Assembly: GCA_015680685.1 (NCBI GenBank)
Contig: MNCI01003644.1
Coordinates: 249,471 to 307,123, forward strand
From: Gnetum montanum
Taxonomy: Eukaryota > Streptophyta > Gnetopsida > Gnetales > Gnetaceae
DNA: 57,653 bases
Direction of reading: 5' to 3'
Shown here one piece after another: positions 1-10,680 of the stretch; the stretch's first letter is position 1; each line of letters opens with the position of its first letter. The position numbers and the translations under genes are program-made. The notes beneath the pieces are model-generated. The model saw only the letters and a list, made by a program, of their open reading frames with translations, ran no database searches and had not been told where the DNA came from.

Positions 1-189
1 CCGATCAAGAAAGGAGATCTTGTTCTCAAGGCTGTGCGTGAACCAGTAGGCAAGTTCTCTGCAAACTGGGAAGGCCCTTTCTTGGTGATCGGCGTGTACA
101 GCAACGGAGCGTTCAAATTAGCAGACGTCGACGGCAACGAATTAGCAAATCCTGTGAATCATGTATACTTGAAGCGGTATTTCATCTAG
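1..189 (+). CDS. Ty3/gypsy pol, C-terminal end of integrase (partial)
   Basis: The plus strand is open from base 1 to a TAG at 187-189 and encodes the last 62 residues of a retrotransposon polyprotein. It shows the usual end of plant Ty3/gypsy integrases: a KKGDLVL start, then GKFSANWEGPFLV, and finally LKRYFI before the stop. This C-terminal domain binds DNA during integration. The rest of gag-pol lies to the left of the window, so the state of the element is unknown. No lesion is visible in this piece. The family is different from the minus-strand gypsy element it is inserted into. Confidence 0.85.
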   Translation, partial: PIKKGDLVLKAVREPVGKFSANWEGPFLVIGVYSNGAFKLADVDGNELANPVNHVYLKRYFI

Positions 190-227
190 CAGCATCCACG
201 GTGTCGACAGCAGGTATAGCAGTACTC

Positions 228-713
228 GTCCGCTACGACGTAAAACTGGCACTGATCGTCCGCTACGACGTAAAACTGGCACCAAACTTCCGCTATGACG
301 TAAAACTGGCACTGACCGTCCGCCAAGACGAAAAACTGGCATGCCTTGCATGCGTCCGCCATGACGTTAAACTGGCAGGTGGTAACTGTCCGCTACGACG
401 TAAAACTGGCAATGTTGTACAGGTCCGCCAAGACGAAAAACTGGCAACTTTTGCACGCGTCCGCCACGACGCTAAACTGGCACAGGTAAGTAGCCGTCTG
501 CTGAGACGTAAAACCAGCACAGATCTGTCCCTGGGTCATGACATAAAACTGACATCCACAACACGGTCTGCTGAGACCATAAGTCAGCCATACCACCGTC
601 CGCTGCGACGTAAAACTAGCACCTCTCGGTCTGCCCGAACTTTAAATTGGGACCATGGTCTGCTGGGACTTAAAACCAGTAACGGCAGTCTACGAAGACT
701 TAAAACTGGGATG
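228..713 (+). repeat. Degenerate short tandem array downstream of pol
   Basis: About 14 units share a core like GTCCGCTACGACGTAAAACT followed by GGCA. The first starts are at 228, 258, 288, 318, 354, 388, 423, 459 and 496. The spacers vary in length and sequence, so the period is 30 to 37 bases. Units decay towards the 3' side (GTCTGCTGAGACG, GTCTACGAAGACTT). Differences between units fall at all codon positions, so the long open frame through the array is not under protein selection. Tandem arrays between pol and the 3' LTR are known in the Tat/Ogre group of plant gypsy elements. Confidence 0.85.
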
Positions 714-1883
714 TATAGATCGCTACCATGTTCAAGCGAGCGTGGTCATTCTTGTACAGCTGCACAGCAGACGGGGTGGGATACTGAAACAGTCCCAGAG
801 TCGTCACCCCACCGGCATCCTACTGATTCCTCGGATAAGCTAAGAGGCATCTTACTGATCCCTCGGAGATGCTGTCGCTGCGTCCACTGCAGTGGTGGTA
901 CCTCTGAGAGTTTAGCCTCGCCAGTCAGAGCCTCGATGAAATCCTCGTCGGCAACGGTCTCGGGAATCTCCGTCAATCATTGCTATCGGACGCCGGCCTC
1001 GCAGATTCATCTGGCTGTTTCCTCATGCAGCCAGTTAGCTGCGCTGTGTCTGATGCCTTTTGGCGAAGATATGCAGCGCCAATCGTCAGGATTGGCAGCT
1101 CCGCCCGAGTGCTCCGGCTCCTTCTTTACAGCTCATTCTCTCTATCTCACATCAAACAGCGTTTGTTTCAAGAACCTCGCCTCTTGTTCATGAGCAATGG
1201 TGTCCTCTGCTTTCTTTTGTGGTTACAGGTTACTTGCCTTAGAGAATATCGTCCAAAGGTGTGTCCCTCTGAGCGGTAAAGTACAACAGCGTGTTGAAAT
1301 GGCTGCTCAGGTTTACCCGACCACTTAGCTCTGCACGTCTATACCTCGCACAATCCTACCCTTAACTCTTATTTTCCTTCATCCCCACCACCCGGTTCCC
1401 ATACGCAACACCTACATACGCAAGTGTTCATTTTCCGCACTCACGCTAGCAGAGACATCGCAGAAAGTGATGCGCAACACTCCTTTTGCACGCATTCCTG
1501 CTATAATCGGTAACAAAGAAACCTCAGGCTGACGCGCTACGCTCGTCTGAAAGCATTCCTGTCGACTGCGTATTTCATACCCCTACCATCATAACTCATT
1601 TTGCATTTTCCCCGAACCTGTTTCCAGTTATATCCCTCTATCTCCCATACCTGCCAGTCTTGCTCTTTCATGTTGACAGGGCAACACTTGAGTAGCCATG
1701 GATGAACGTTGTTCTTACTTTTGCCAATTCGGTGTTTCGCATTCTTTGTCGACGTCTTTCGGGTAAGCCCTCTAACCGTCAACAAAGAGGGGCCATTGAA
1801 ACACCATGAATATTACGAGTCGGCCTCAGGCAAAGATTCACAATTCAAGCGAGAGCGCACATCAGTTTTGTTCAAGGAAAAGT

Positions 1884-1920
1884 TTACGCTCTATTACGCA
1901 CGGCAGCGTAATGAGCGTAA
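1884..1920. repeat. Near-perfect palindrome TTACGCT..AGCGTAA in the LTR region
   Basis: The segment starts TTACGCTCTATTACGC and ends GCGTAATGAGCGTAA, so the two halves are near-complementary around a CGGC centre. The outer TTACGCT/AGCGTAA arms are the same as in the hairpin units at 2059-2193. Confidence 0.75.
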
Positions 1921-2058
1921 TAAGCTCCAAAATAGTCAAAGGCCAGAGAAGCACAACAGTTCGACACTTTTTCTCGCGGTGCATGAATGACTTGTCTTCA
2001 CGCTTGTTACGCGGCGGTGCGTACCATTGTGTATGTCATCATTAAAGCTAGGCATTAT

Positions 2059-2205
2059 TTACGCTTCATCACGCGCAGCTGCGTAGTGAGCGTAAATTAT
2101 ACATTATTTACACTTCATCAAGCGCAGCTGCGTAGTGAACGTAAATTATACATTATTTACGCTTCATCAAGCACAGCTGCGTAGTGAGCGTAAGACAATT
2201 ATGAG
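2059..2205. repeat. Three tandem 49-bp units, each a near-palindrome
   Basis: Units start at 2059, 2108 and 2157 with an exact period of 49. Each carries TTACGCTTCATCA..CAGCTG..TAGTGAGCGTAA, a 37-base near-palindrome centred on CAGCTG, separated by an AT-rich ATTATACATT linker. The array lies about 240 bases upstream of the TATA box, so it may be a U3 regulatory block. That role is inference. Confidence 0.85.
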
Positions 2206-2224
2206 CCTGTTGTTTTTATACTGG

Positions 2225-2264
2225 ATTACGCTCATACACGCAATGCAACGCGAATGAGTGTAAT
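2225..2264. repeat. Imperfect 40-bp palindrome
   Basis: ATTACGCTCAT at the left end pairs with ATGAGTGTAAT at the right end with one mismatch, around a CAATGCAACG centre. It uses the same TTACGCTCA motif as the neighbouring hairpins. Confidence 0.65.
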
Positions 2265-2314
2265 ACAGCCTGAAAGCAATTGACGCATGCTCAGCGTGTA
2301 CCTGCTCTTCACAC

Positions 2315-2342
2315 GCACAACACGTAAACGAGCGTGTTGTGC
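2315..2342. repeat. Perfect 10-bp inverted repeat
   Basis: GCACAACACG and CGTGTTGTGC form a perfect 10-bp stem with an 8-base loop (TAAACGAG). It lies about 100 bases upstream of the LTR TATA box. Confidence 0.75.
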
Positions 2343-2440
2343 ATAGTCACAATCTGACTTAAAATGATCAAGTCAATGGGACCTGAAATATCTGAGACCC
2401 ACGTCATCAGGGTTGCGCCTTTCCCGCGGAGCGTCGCGGC

Positions 2441-2450
2441 CTATAAATAC
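2441..2450 (+). promoter_or_regulatory. LTR TATA box
   Basis: CTATAAATAC follows a GC-rich stretch (CCCGCGGAGCGTCGCGGC), the typical U3 core promoter layout of a plant gypsy LTR. Transcription would start about 30 bases downstream on the plus strand. Confidence 0.6.
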
Positions 2451-3146
2451 CTCAGTTGACAAAGATACAAGGGTTGGCAAATCAGAGAAGCAGAGGCATA
2501 TTTCTGAGTACCAGAGCACTTAGCACTTTGGAGCAGAGATATAGAGAGCAGTGCTTTGGCAATCGTTGACATTATCACCTTACAGCCGAAGTAGAGTACA
2601 GTTCGTTTTAAGCACCGGTGACAGGAGTAATCGTTCTGCTGGAGAGACTCTATCACTCAGAAAAAATTGATCGGTAGACGTCAAAGCTTGGCCTGCCTTG
2701 CATCTCAGCTTTAGCCCACGAGGTAGATCGGACTTCTGTTTAGACCGTTTTGCTTGTTGTTTTGTGCTTGTTTCATATCCTGTAATCGGGGATTCCCCAG
2801 TGTAATTTCTCATGCAAAATACACATCTTTAAGTCAAAGCGCAGATCTTGAAGCTATGAGCTTCTCTTATGTCAGCCTCCTTTTATCGTGTTTACCATTA
2901 TCACCATTGCAATCCGTCTACATCGTTTTCCCCCTCATTTTACGACTCCTCGAACCAGATCGCTTTCTTTTTACGTAATTTTCATTATTTTACTGACCCG
3001 TAAGTCCCTGTTTGATCGACAAGACCGTTCAGGGCACCGCGAATTCGTTTTTCCAGAATAGCCCTCGCGCGGATCCGTGGTTAAAACTGTATACGCGGAA
3101 TCTCGGTCGGTATTTCTAGCTGCCGACGTTTTCTGTCGCTACACCA

Positions 3147-6000
3147 ACAATATCCTGCAAGCAAGATTTTAATGGTTGTTCATCTCCCAGTGTAATGACC
3201 CCCACAAGGACCCTCATGAGCATCTTGGAGAACTCGCAGTTGATCTATATCAGGAACACACCATCGAACCAAGCCATCGGGGCACACTTTGTAAAGTTTC
3301 CCATTGATCTCCATAAAGTACTTGGCTTGGTGAAGAAACTGTTGTTTCTTCTTAAGGTTTAACTCTTGTGGTATTTTTTGGCTGAGGAGATTGGTAAGAA
3401 TGCTACTGTACCAGTTTTTCTCCATGGGTGATTGATTACTCACTATACCAGCAAAGAGGAATTCACTTTAGAAATAGTCAAAAATTGGATACTCGTCCTC
3501 TTTGTTGTCCCATCGCAACCAAGATCAATGATTAGCAACTACATTCTTGGTGCCTTTATGATCGATCATCGTAAGATTGAACTCTTGTAAGATTACAAGC
3601 CATCATATGATGCGAGGGCTTACCATTGGCTTACTCATGAGGGATTACAAGCCAGCACTATGATTTGTATGTATATATACTTTATATCCCGATACATGGT
3701 ATCTAAACTTTTCTAGTGAAAACACTACAGCCATTAATTCTTTCTCTATGGTAGTGTAGTTAAGTTGTGCACCAATGATACTTCTACTTACACAGTGGAT
3801 GTATTAAGGACATTTTTGATCATCTAATTTTGTAAGTATGGCTCCTAAGGCATATTTGGACACGTCAGTCATGATATGGAATGGTTTGGACCAGTTAGGA
3901 GCTTGTAGAATGGGTGTTTCTACTAGCTTCTATTTCAGAGTTTGGAAAGCTAATTCACATTCCCTGGTCCATTCGAAAGGTACATCCTTTTTCATTAATT
4001 CCGCCAATGGTTTAGCAACCTTTGAAAAGTTCTCAATAAATATCCTATAGTAGCTAGTGTGTCCAAGGAATGATCAAATATCTTTGATAGTTTCCGGTTG
4101 ACGGGTAATTCCTTGGAACTTTGATTTTCTCAGGGTCTACCTCTATCCCTATGTGTGAGATTTTGTACCCTCGTAATATGCCTTCTTGGACCAACAAATG
4201 TCTTTTCTGCCAGTTGAGCCTCAAATTGGTTTCTACACATCTTTTTAACAATTTCTCTAACCGGTCCAAGGCTTAATCAAAGTTTGCTCCATAAGTGGAG
4301 AAGTCATTCATAAAGACCTCCACTCCATTCCCTATCTGTTGTTGGAATATGCTTAGAACTCATCATTGAAATGTTGTAGGGGCATTGTACAAGCCAAACG
4401 GCATCTGTTTGTATGCAAAGGTTCCCCAAGGACTAGTGAACATAGTCCTAGCTTAGTCTTCTAGGGCTATTTGGATTTGGTTATATCTGCTATATCTATC
4501 TAGAAAACTGTAATAGTGATGCCCTACAATGGTGTCTAAGACTTGGTTGACAAATGGCAATGAAAAGTGATCTTTGAATGTTGTCATATTTAGTAGCCTG
4601 AAATCTATGCACACCCTCCATTTGCCTCCCTTTTTAGGTACAATAACTAAGGGGTTAATCCATTTTCTATCAGCAATGGGGTATATGAACCTAGCCTTGA
4701 GAAGTTGTTTGATTTCTTCCTTAACTACTTGCTTCAGCTTTGGGTTCAATCGTCTCTGTGGTTGTCTTCAAGGCTTCATGGAGGGGTCGATGTAAATTTT
4801 GTGCTAGCATATCCTAAGGTCTATTCCAGTTAATTCAGGATATGACCAAGCCAAGGCTTTTGACCATTTATTTATCACCTTCAACAATCTCTCTTTTTGT
4901 TGTGGAGCAAGCTTCGTGTTAATAATTACCGATTTTTCATTTTTAAGGAACGTGTATTCCATATCGGTGGGTAATGGTCTCAGCTCGAGGGGCTCTTGCT
5001 TAAATTTCTCAGAGATTTCCAACTTCCCCCAGTTAATATTTTCAAGGCTAAGACTTGGAAGTTGGCAATGGACTTGCTCTAATACGTCTATGCTATTAAT
5101 ATAAGTGCAAGTCAAACCCTCAGTTGGTTCCATGCATATGATTGAACTACTTTCTTGATCAACTATCAGCCACTGGGTGCCTTCCTACCATGTGGCTGCT
5201 GCATACAAGCATCTTTGTATGTTGATCACTTGTGCACACTAATTGCATGTAGGCAGTACTAAACTTTGCACAAACCATGATCTCTGCACGCAATTACACC
5301 CCGCTTCATTATATGCGATGCATGGAACTTTCTTCTTCTTGATCTTTCCGAATGTATTTTCCTTTGATATTTATAGGAAAAGATCGTGGATTCCTAAGCA
5401 TGCGTCGATGATGCTTAGCCATGCCCTTCCCATTATGATTGGGAAGTCCCCCTTACTATTGTTCACCTGAATCACTAGGAGGTCAACTGGGTACAACCAC
5501 CCACAAACAGTGGTAACAATGTCCTCCACTAGTCCCAATGGGACAGTGATGGACTGGTCGGACAACTCAAGACGAATGTTGCTCTTTTTCAATGGAGGCA
5601 AGTTCCAGGCCTTGTACATTTCTTGATAGATTAAATTGACACCAGAACCTCAATCCAAAAGAGCTTTGCATGGCTCATTCCTAGTGATTTGTAAGTATAT
5701 CAGAGGACTTCCAGAATCAGAGAATTTCTTGGGAAGATGGTCAACTTTGATCCAATCAATGACGGCATGTGTCAGCATGACCGTATGCATTGAGTGCGAT
5801 GGTTGGGTTGAAGGAGGCTTCGAAGTTTTGATTGATACTAAGGCATCTAAGGAATCAGTTGCTTGTGATTGCAATGGCTTGGTTGGACTGTTGGTTCTAA
5901 AGAAAGGTCTTTTCTTCATGCGATTGTCAAAACCAACAGTAGGTTGAGAGTTAATAGCCCTTGCAGGGAATTCACCTTGCATCACGGGAGCAAGTGATAG
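3147..6000 (-). pseudogene. Ty3/gypsy pol pseudogene (protease, RT, RNase H, integrase start)
   Basis: Broken minus-strand frames carry the pol domains in order. Protease-like code lies near 5619-5371 (SITVPLGLVEDIV..PVDLLVIQV..FPIIMGRAWL). RT runs from about 4830 down to 4050, with WRVCIDFRLLN, a YSFLDRYSRYNQI block where two usual Gly are Arg, and the active site FMNDF at 4314-4303 where the usual FxDD has lost its first Asp to Asn. The integrase zinc-binding end (GPCGGHYTGR) is at 3230-3180; a TGA follows, then readable code (TTIKILLAGY) to the insertion junction. The element cannot make an active polymerase. Confidence 0.8.
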
Positions 6001-6306
6001 TGGAGCTATCAGTGAAATAGGTGTAGCCAGATGAGAAGGATAGTATGTTTGTGGAATATCACCCCTAGGGGAAGGAGTCCTATAATACTCATGAGCTTGG
6101 TAGTGAGGTTGAGGAGTAACGTGACAAGTAGAGTCACGTGGAGAGACTGGCTGCTACACGTAATATCCATACGGGTCAGGTTGCTGGTAAGGATACTATT
6201 GCCTTGATGGTGGCATTCCCCATGATTGTGGGTGCTGCCACTATTGATATTGCTCAATCGGTTGTGGTGGAGTTACACTTGGATAATATGTTAAAGGTTG
6301 GTGGAA

Positions 6307-8286
6307 CTATCTTGGATTATCTTGGGGGTAAGGTAACCTTCGGGGTGTTTGTTGTTTGTTCAATCGTGGATTGAGTACATACACCCCAAACTCCTGCAGA
6401 TGTGAGATTATAGGGCAACATCCCTTAGGATGGTCATATTGACATATCTTGCATCCACTATCATTGTCTATTTTTGAATCCACAACTTCTTTAATGATGG
6501 CAACTTTGCCCTTACCCTTGCTACATGCATGTTCAGCTTCTCTCTTTTTTCTTTTTTCACTACCTTGCTCTCTAGACTCCTCTACTAATTTAAGAATAGT
6601 TTGAAATCTATTGTCTAGGGAATCCCACATTTGGTCAACCTTTGTTGATACCTCTGATGTCAACTCTTGAATAGGAAAAGTTTTTCTATTCACCATCTCT
6701 CTAAGTGGTGACTCTTCTTCATCCTCACAAAATCTTACTCCCCTCTTCCAAAGGGAAGGATCTCTATTATACTCTTCCGCACTTTCTCTCTTTTGTAGCT
6801 CACCTTCTTCCTTAGCAACTTGCTCCAATAGTCTTTGAATTTGATGGGTCCTAAGCTCAGATAGTCTTCCTTGGGCATAAGTCCCAAGGGTTGTTCTCAT
6901 TTCATGCCTAAGCCCATTTACAAGATGGCGCAATTGATCCCTTTGCGAATAACCATGGCTAGGACAACGATGTAACAGTGCATAGTATCGGCCCATAGTA
7001 GCATCCAAGGGTTCATGTCCTCCTTGTTTCCAACCTTGGATTTTCTTTCGCAAGTTAGACACTCTAGAGTACGTTTGATACTTGTCATTGAACAATTCTG
7101 ACATAGTACTCCACCTACGAATGGATTCCAGTTCTAAGGACTAGTACCAACTTTCCGCTTCTTTAACTAGTGTCCATGGGAATAACTTAAGTTTTTGCTA
7201 TTCATTCTCTATGTTTTGTAAGGCACACGCATCATGGAATGCTTGTAAGTGATTTTGAGAATCAGCATTGTATCCCCCTTCAAATCATGGGATGTTGTTC
7301 ATATCTAATCTCTTGATCCTACTATCTTTTTAGTGCCTTGTTGAAATTCTAATAGCCTCAGTTATGTCTAACATACTTTGACTAGCAAGTAGGGGTTCAT
7401 CGTGATCGTCTCGTTTGTGGCATCTATGATGCCTACATTGTTCCCTACCCTCCCTTTTTCTATGTTGTGATTCTCTAGAGTGCCCTCATCCCCTTTCCTG
7501 GTTGTTTCGTTTATGACTTCCACTTTGCCTACCTTTATCCCCATGGTCTTTTTCTTTATGACTACGTCCAGATACTGAAGGAGAGGATGAAGGAGATGAT
7601 GAAGGTAAAGAAGAAGGAGAACCATCACCATGATAGTGTCTGCTACCTTCTCTTCAGCGGTCTCGGCCTCGATAGCAATTACGATCAAAATGTCCACCTT
7701 TATCATGTGTTCATGTCCCTTTTTCAAACCCTTTGTGCCTGTGGGTATTAGAACCTGAGTTATGAATAGTGGAATGAAGGTTCTGATACACAACCCCTTG
7801 AACAAAGTCAAGGGGAGAAACATCGTTGTGTGGGTGACTGCCTAAGGCAGGTTCAACACCCTCATTTTCGCTTAAGACATGTGAGACATCTTGGGACCAC
7901 TTACCCTTCAAAGACTTATGATGTCTCTCTTGTTGCAAGTCCCTTTGACGTTGTGCCTCTATGGGTCGGTATTCTCTCGAGTCATGGTCTTGCACAACAT
8001 ATTTTGTGTGTAAGTGTTGCATGCCAATTTGTGTGAGAGCACAAAGAAGCATGCTTGGGACTGAACGATTGGGAGGTAACACTATGTTACCTTCTAAATC
8101 TCGCCAACACAGTTGTTTATCTTGATGGAGGACAAAGGTGAAGTCTAGTATATACTCATCGAGATGAATATATACCACTCAAAACTGTTGAGGGACTAGT
8201 GGATCAACGTCATGTGTATTATGCCGCCAATTGTTTCTTGTTTCAGACCTAGGCAGTGAAGCACTTTCGTATGAAGAAGGAGACAT
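6307..8286 (-). pseudogene. Ty3/gypsy gag pseudogene
   Basis: The start ATG is at 8286-8284, after the primer site. Codon 36 is an in-frame TGA (8181-8179), followed by conserved code (VVYIHLDEY..LCWRDLEGN). A second TGA follows a GT dipeptide at about 7711, with low-complexity, SR-rich code after it. The recognisable retrotransposon gag core is at 7104-6700 (ELFNDKYQTYSRVSNLRKK..GYSQRDQLRHLVNGLRHE). A Cys-rich stretch (CKICQYDHPKGCC) near 6460 resembles a zinc knuckle. Both early stops recur at the same places in the sister copy at 56028-57474. Confidence 0.75.
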
Positions 8287-8386
8287 ACTTGTCTGTTCAG
8301 TGTGTAATGTATTGTTTTTGTTTTCTCAACCAACCTTAACCACGTGAATGATTTCCTAAGTTCTAATTAGCGCACAAACAACTATG

Positions 8387-8404
8387 TCCCCAGCAATGGT
8401 GCCA
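8387..8404 (-). other. Primer binding site, tRNA-Asp type
   Basis: On the minus strand this reads TGGCACCATTGCTGGGGA, one base after the LTR end. It differs at three positions from TGGCGCCGTTGCCGGGGA, the complement of the 3' end of plant tRNA-Asp that primes Athila/Tat-type elements. Confidence 0.75.
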
Positions 8405-8405
8405 A

Positions 8406-9239
8406 TGATGAGCAGGGAGGTACCCCTACGCTCAACCATACGAATACAAGCATTTCATGCACGATCTAGTCGAATTCCAATGACTAAGTGCCTATGCGCC
8501 TTGATGGAACAAGGATAGGTTGGTTAATCGTTGTCTTCCTAAACTTACTTGTATGTCATGATTGTATGGTTAAGTAAACTTGAGGCATATAATTTTTATA
8601 TCTTTTATGTTTTATGTCCTGTGCTAATAAGGGATGAGAGAGATAAATAAGTGACTAATTTAACTTAACTACCCATTAACTAAGTTCTAACTAATCCTAA
8701 CACCAGCATCTATTCCCACTTGCTGTACACATCCTGAACTAGTGCAACGCTGTTAGGATTACCAAACATTAATCGTTACTGGGTTACCAAGCGTTACACC
8801 CATGCTCAAAGCGATCATACTAAGTGTATTTACTTAAGAAAGTGTAGGGTGAGAGAAGACATTAATTAATTAGGAAAGCATTTAATAACATCAATTAACA
8901 CTAATTAATCTATTCTAGATGCTGCAAGATCTATCATAAAGTTCGTCTTTATTGCCGTACACAAGGTGTGCTCAGGTACACAATGCTCGAATAAAGATCC
9001 ATTCACGTTATGACTCCTACTGCGGGCATGCAGAAATAATTCTAACTCTGGGAGGGAGAAAAGGCAAGAATTCGGCTAAGGGTCTAACTAACTACTACCA
9101 AACCAAGTGCACCCGCCTCTTATTTATAGGCAAGGAGACAAGTCCTGATATCAGGTATCCAACATCGCATGGTAGGCTTCAATATCGTGGACCCGATATC
9201 ACGGATGTGATATCGTGGCCCTAATATTGCGGTTCATCA
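8406..9239 (-). repeat. 5' LTR of the minus-strand gypsy element
   Basis: The 834-base LTR runs on the minus strand from TGATGAACCGC (9239) to CTGCTCATCA (8406). A TATA box (CCTATAAATAAGAGG, minus) is at about 9132-9117 and an AATAAA signal lies near 8955. The same landmarks in the same order occur in the plus-strand LTR at 54985-55894, which proves the family relationship. An internal short inverted repeat (AAGTTTACTTAACC..AAGTAAGTTT) lies about 170-230 bases from the 3' end. Confidence 0.85.
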
Positions 9240-9374
9240 ACTGCAAATTGAAAAATAGCTTCTATCTCTAAAGGCATCATATCAAATTCAACAAATAACA
9301 AATCATATTGTACCTACCTTTTAACCTAAAATTCTTGTACCAAAAAATGCTTCTACACTTTTTCTCTTCTCTTC

Positions 9375-9960
9375 TAATATTTGCTATCATGTCCAAGACC
9401 CCACATTGTACACCCATACAAAAGAGTTGGTTGCACAATAGAACAAAATAATGGTTTTTTGATTTCTTAGGATAAGATAGTTTCTTTTTGACACTTGCTT
9501 TTTAAATCAAATAAGGCTTTCAATCTACTTGCAATCCTCTCTTTAATGCACATCTCCTAATTGTAATTGTAAGAAATATCTAGACCAAGGTATCTATAAG
9601 TTGGTGTCATATTTCCTAGGTCCTTTCCAATAGTGAAAGAGTAATCATTATTCATAGTGCTACACACCACAATTTTGGTTTTTCACACATTAACTTTTAT
9701 ATCTAAATGTTGGCAAAAATCATCCAAAATAGTTAGCATTTGTTGCAGGCCTTCCTTAGAGTTGAAGATGAAAGCTACATCATGAGCATACAACAAAAGG
9801 TTGATAAAGTGATCATTAATGTTAATAGAGTATCTATTTGAAATTTTCCGCATTCACTCTTTGAGTTCATCAATAAAAATACAAAAAAGAGCAAGTGAAA
9901 GAGGAAAACCTTGTTTCACCCCAATATCACTATGTAATAAAATATTTTTATGGAAGTGAT
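9375..9960 (-). pseudogene. LINE reverse transcriptase relic
   Basis: The minus-strand translation, with stops, shows non-LTR RT blocks in order: GVKQGFPLSLALF, an FIDELKE block, the active-site block LLLYAHDVAFIF (usual YADD with the first Asp changed to His), YRYLGLDIS, and IVQPTLLYGCTMWGLGH. The 5' and 3' parts of the LINE are not seen, so this is a 0.6 kb fragment next to the gypsy LTR. It is different from the L1-type element at 23988-28860. Confidence 0.75.
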
Positions 9961-10230
9961 AATTTATTATCTGTATATATACCTCTTGGTACATGCAAAA
10001 TAACACATCATCATACCATCACCAAAAATCCAACCACATAATCTTAATATAGATGCATAAATTCATAACCACATCAATGCATAAACATATAAATCACACT
10101 AAAGCACAAGCCATCTATCAAAGACATTAAATAACCCATAAGTCATCATCAAATCCTTTACTTACATTAATGAGTAGCTTATCATAAATGGGATAAAGGG
10201 GGGTATTAAAACCCCAAAACAATTGTAATA

Positions 10231-10345
10231 TAGGTACACCCTAAGATATATAGTTCAGTTAAAACTTTATAACTCAACATTGCCAATCAGAACCAAGGCC
10301 ATAACTTGGAGCTTTCAAATCAAGAGTTTTACCACTAGGCTAACA
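10231..10345 (-). repeat. SINE-like repeat, family A
   Basis: On the minus strand it starts with an A-box-like TAGCCTAGTGGTAAAACTCTT, has a B-box-like GGTTCTGATTGGC, and ends with ATATCTTAGGGTGTACC. The same order occurs at 17848-17945 (plus) and 19941-20152 (minus). Confidence 0.6.
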
Positions 10346-10597
10346 CTTTATTATTATTATAAATGGGATAAACACGAGTGATGTTTAGTATAATTTTTCA
10401 CAACATTAATACTTTTTTTACATTTATCTTTCCCTCATAGAAAAAGCAATTTTGTCCTTGCTATTTGTTAAGAAGTAAAATTTGTACCAACATTAATACC
10501 TTAAGTAATATTAGGTTCCATCTATTTTATTCTCAGTTGTTAACTAATTTGCAACATAGGATCATGCATTATTAAACATAGGTCTTTATAAAGGTGG

Positions 10598-10680
10598 TGA
10601 TAGGTGTCTCAAGCGGTTAATTAATTATTTTGTTAGGCAAAAGGTTGCCAATTCGAATCACACTTCAGGTATAAAATCTC
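10598..10680 (+). repeat. tRNA-like SINE relic
   Basis: GGTGTCTCAAGCGGTTAATT resembles a pol III A box, and GCCAATTCGAATCAC, about 35 bases on, resembles a B box. Only one copy is seen, so the family is uncertain. Confidence 0.4.

Larger units (their letters stand above)
1..3146 (+). mobile_element. Ty3/gypsy LTR retrotransposon, 3' part including 3' LTR
   Basis: This is the 3' portion of a plus-strand element: pol end (1-189), a degenerate tandem array (228-713), a non-coding 3' region and a GC-richer LTR with a TATA box at 2441. The right end is placed at about 3146-3149 (..ACACCA/ACA), because from there on the sequence is again integrase code of the minus-strand gypsy element, interrupted inside its zinc-binding region. 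The LTR start is not resolved. No clear polypurine tract plus TG is seen, and candidates lie between about 770 and 1800. The 5' half is outside the window, so target-site duplication cannot be tested. Confidence 0.75.
3147..9239 (-). mobile_element. Ty3/gypsy element (Athila/Tat-like), minus strand, interrupted
   Basis: Reading leftwards the parts are: 5' LTR 9239-8406, primer site 8404-8387, gag from ATG 8286, protease about 5620-5370, reverse transcriptase about 4830-4050, RNase H remnants, and the integrase zinc-binding region up to the junction at about 3150. There the plus-strand gypsy element is inserted. The missing end should lie left of the window. All frames are broken by stops and frameshifts, and catalytic residues are lost, so it is inactive. 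A sister copy lies at 54985-57653 in the opposite orientation. The LTR ends TGATGA/TCATCA are mutually inverted. The putative 5-bp target site next to the LTR is ACTGC (9240-9244), not testable here. Confidence 0.85.

Noticed and set aside
228-713. CRISPR-like alternation of repeats and spacers
   Set aside because: The DNA is plant nuclear, repeats are degenerate, spacers are only 6-13 bases, and no cas genes exist. The position after gypsy pol explains it as an element-internal array.
201-1193. 330-residue open frame on the plus strand
   Set aside because: It runs through the degenerate tandem array, and unit differences fall at all codon positions. The length results from repeats that lack stops in this frame.
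3180-3192. LTR start TGTAATGACC at the left end of the minus-strand element
   Set aside because: The bases encode GGHYTG of the integrase on the minus strand, and integrase code continues to the left, so it is not an LTR boundary.
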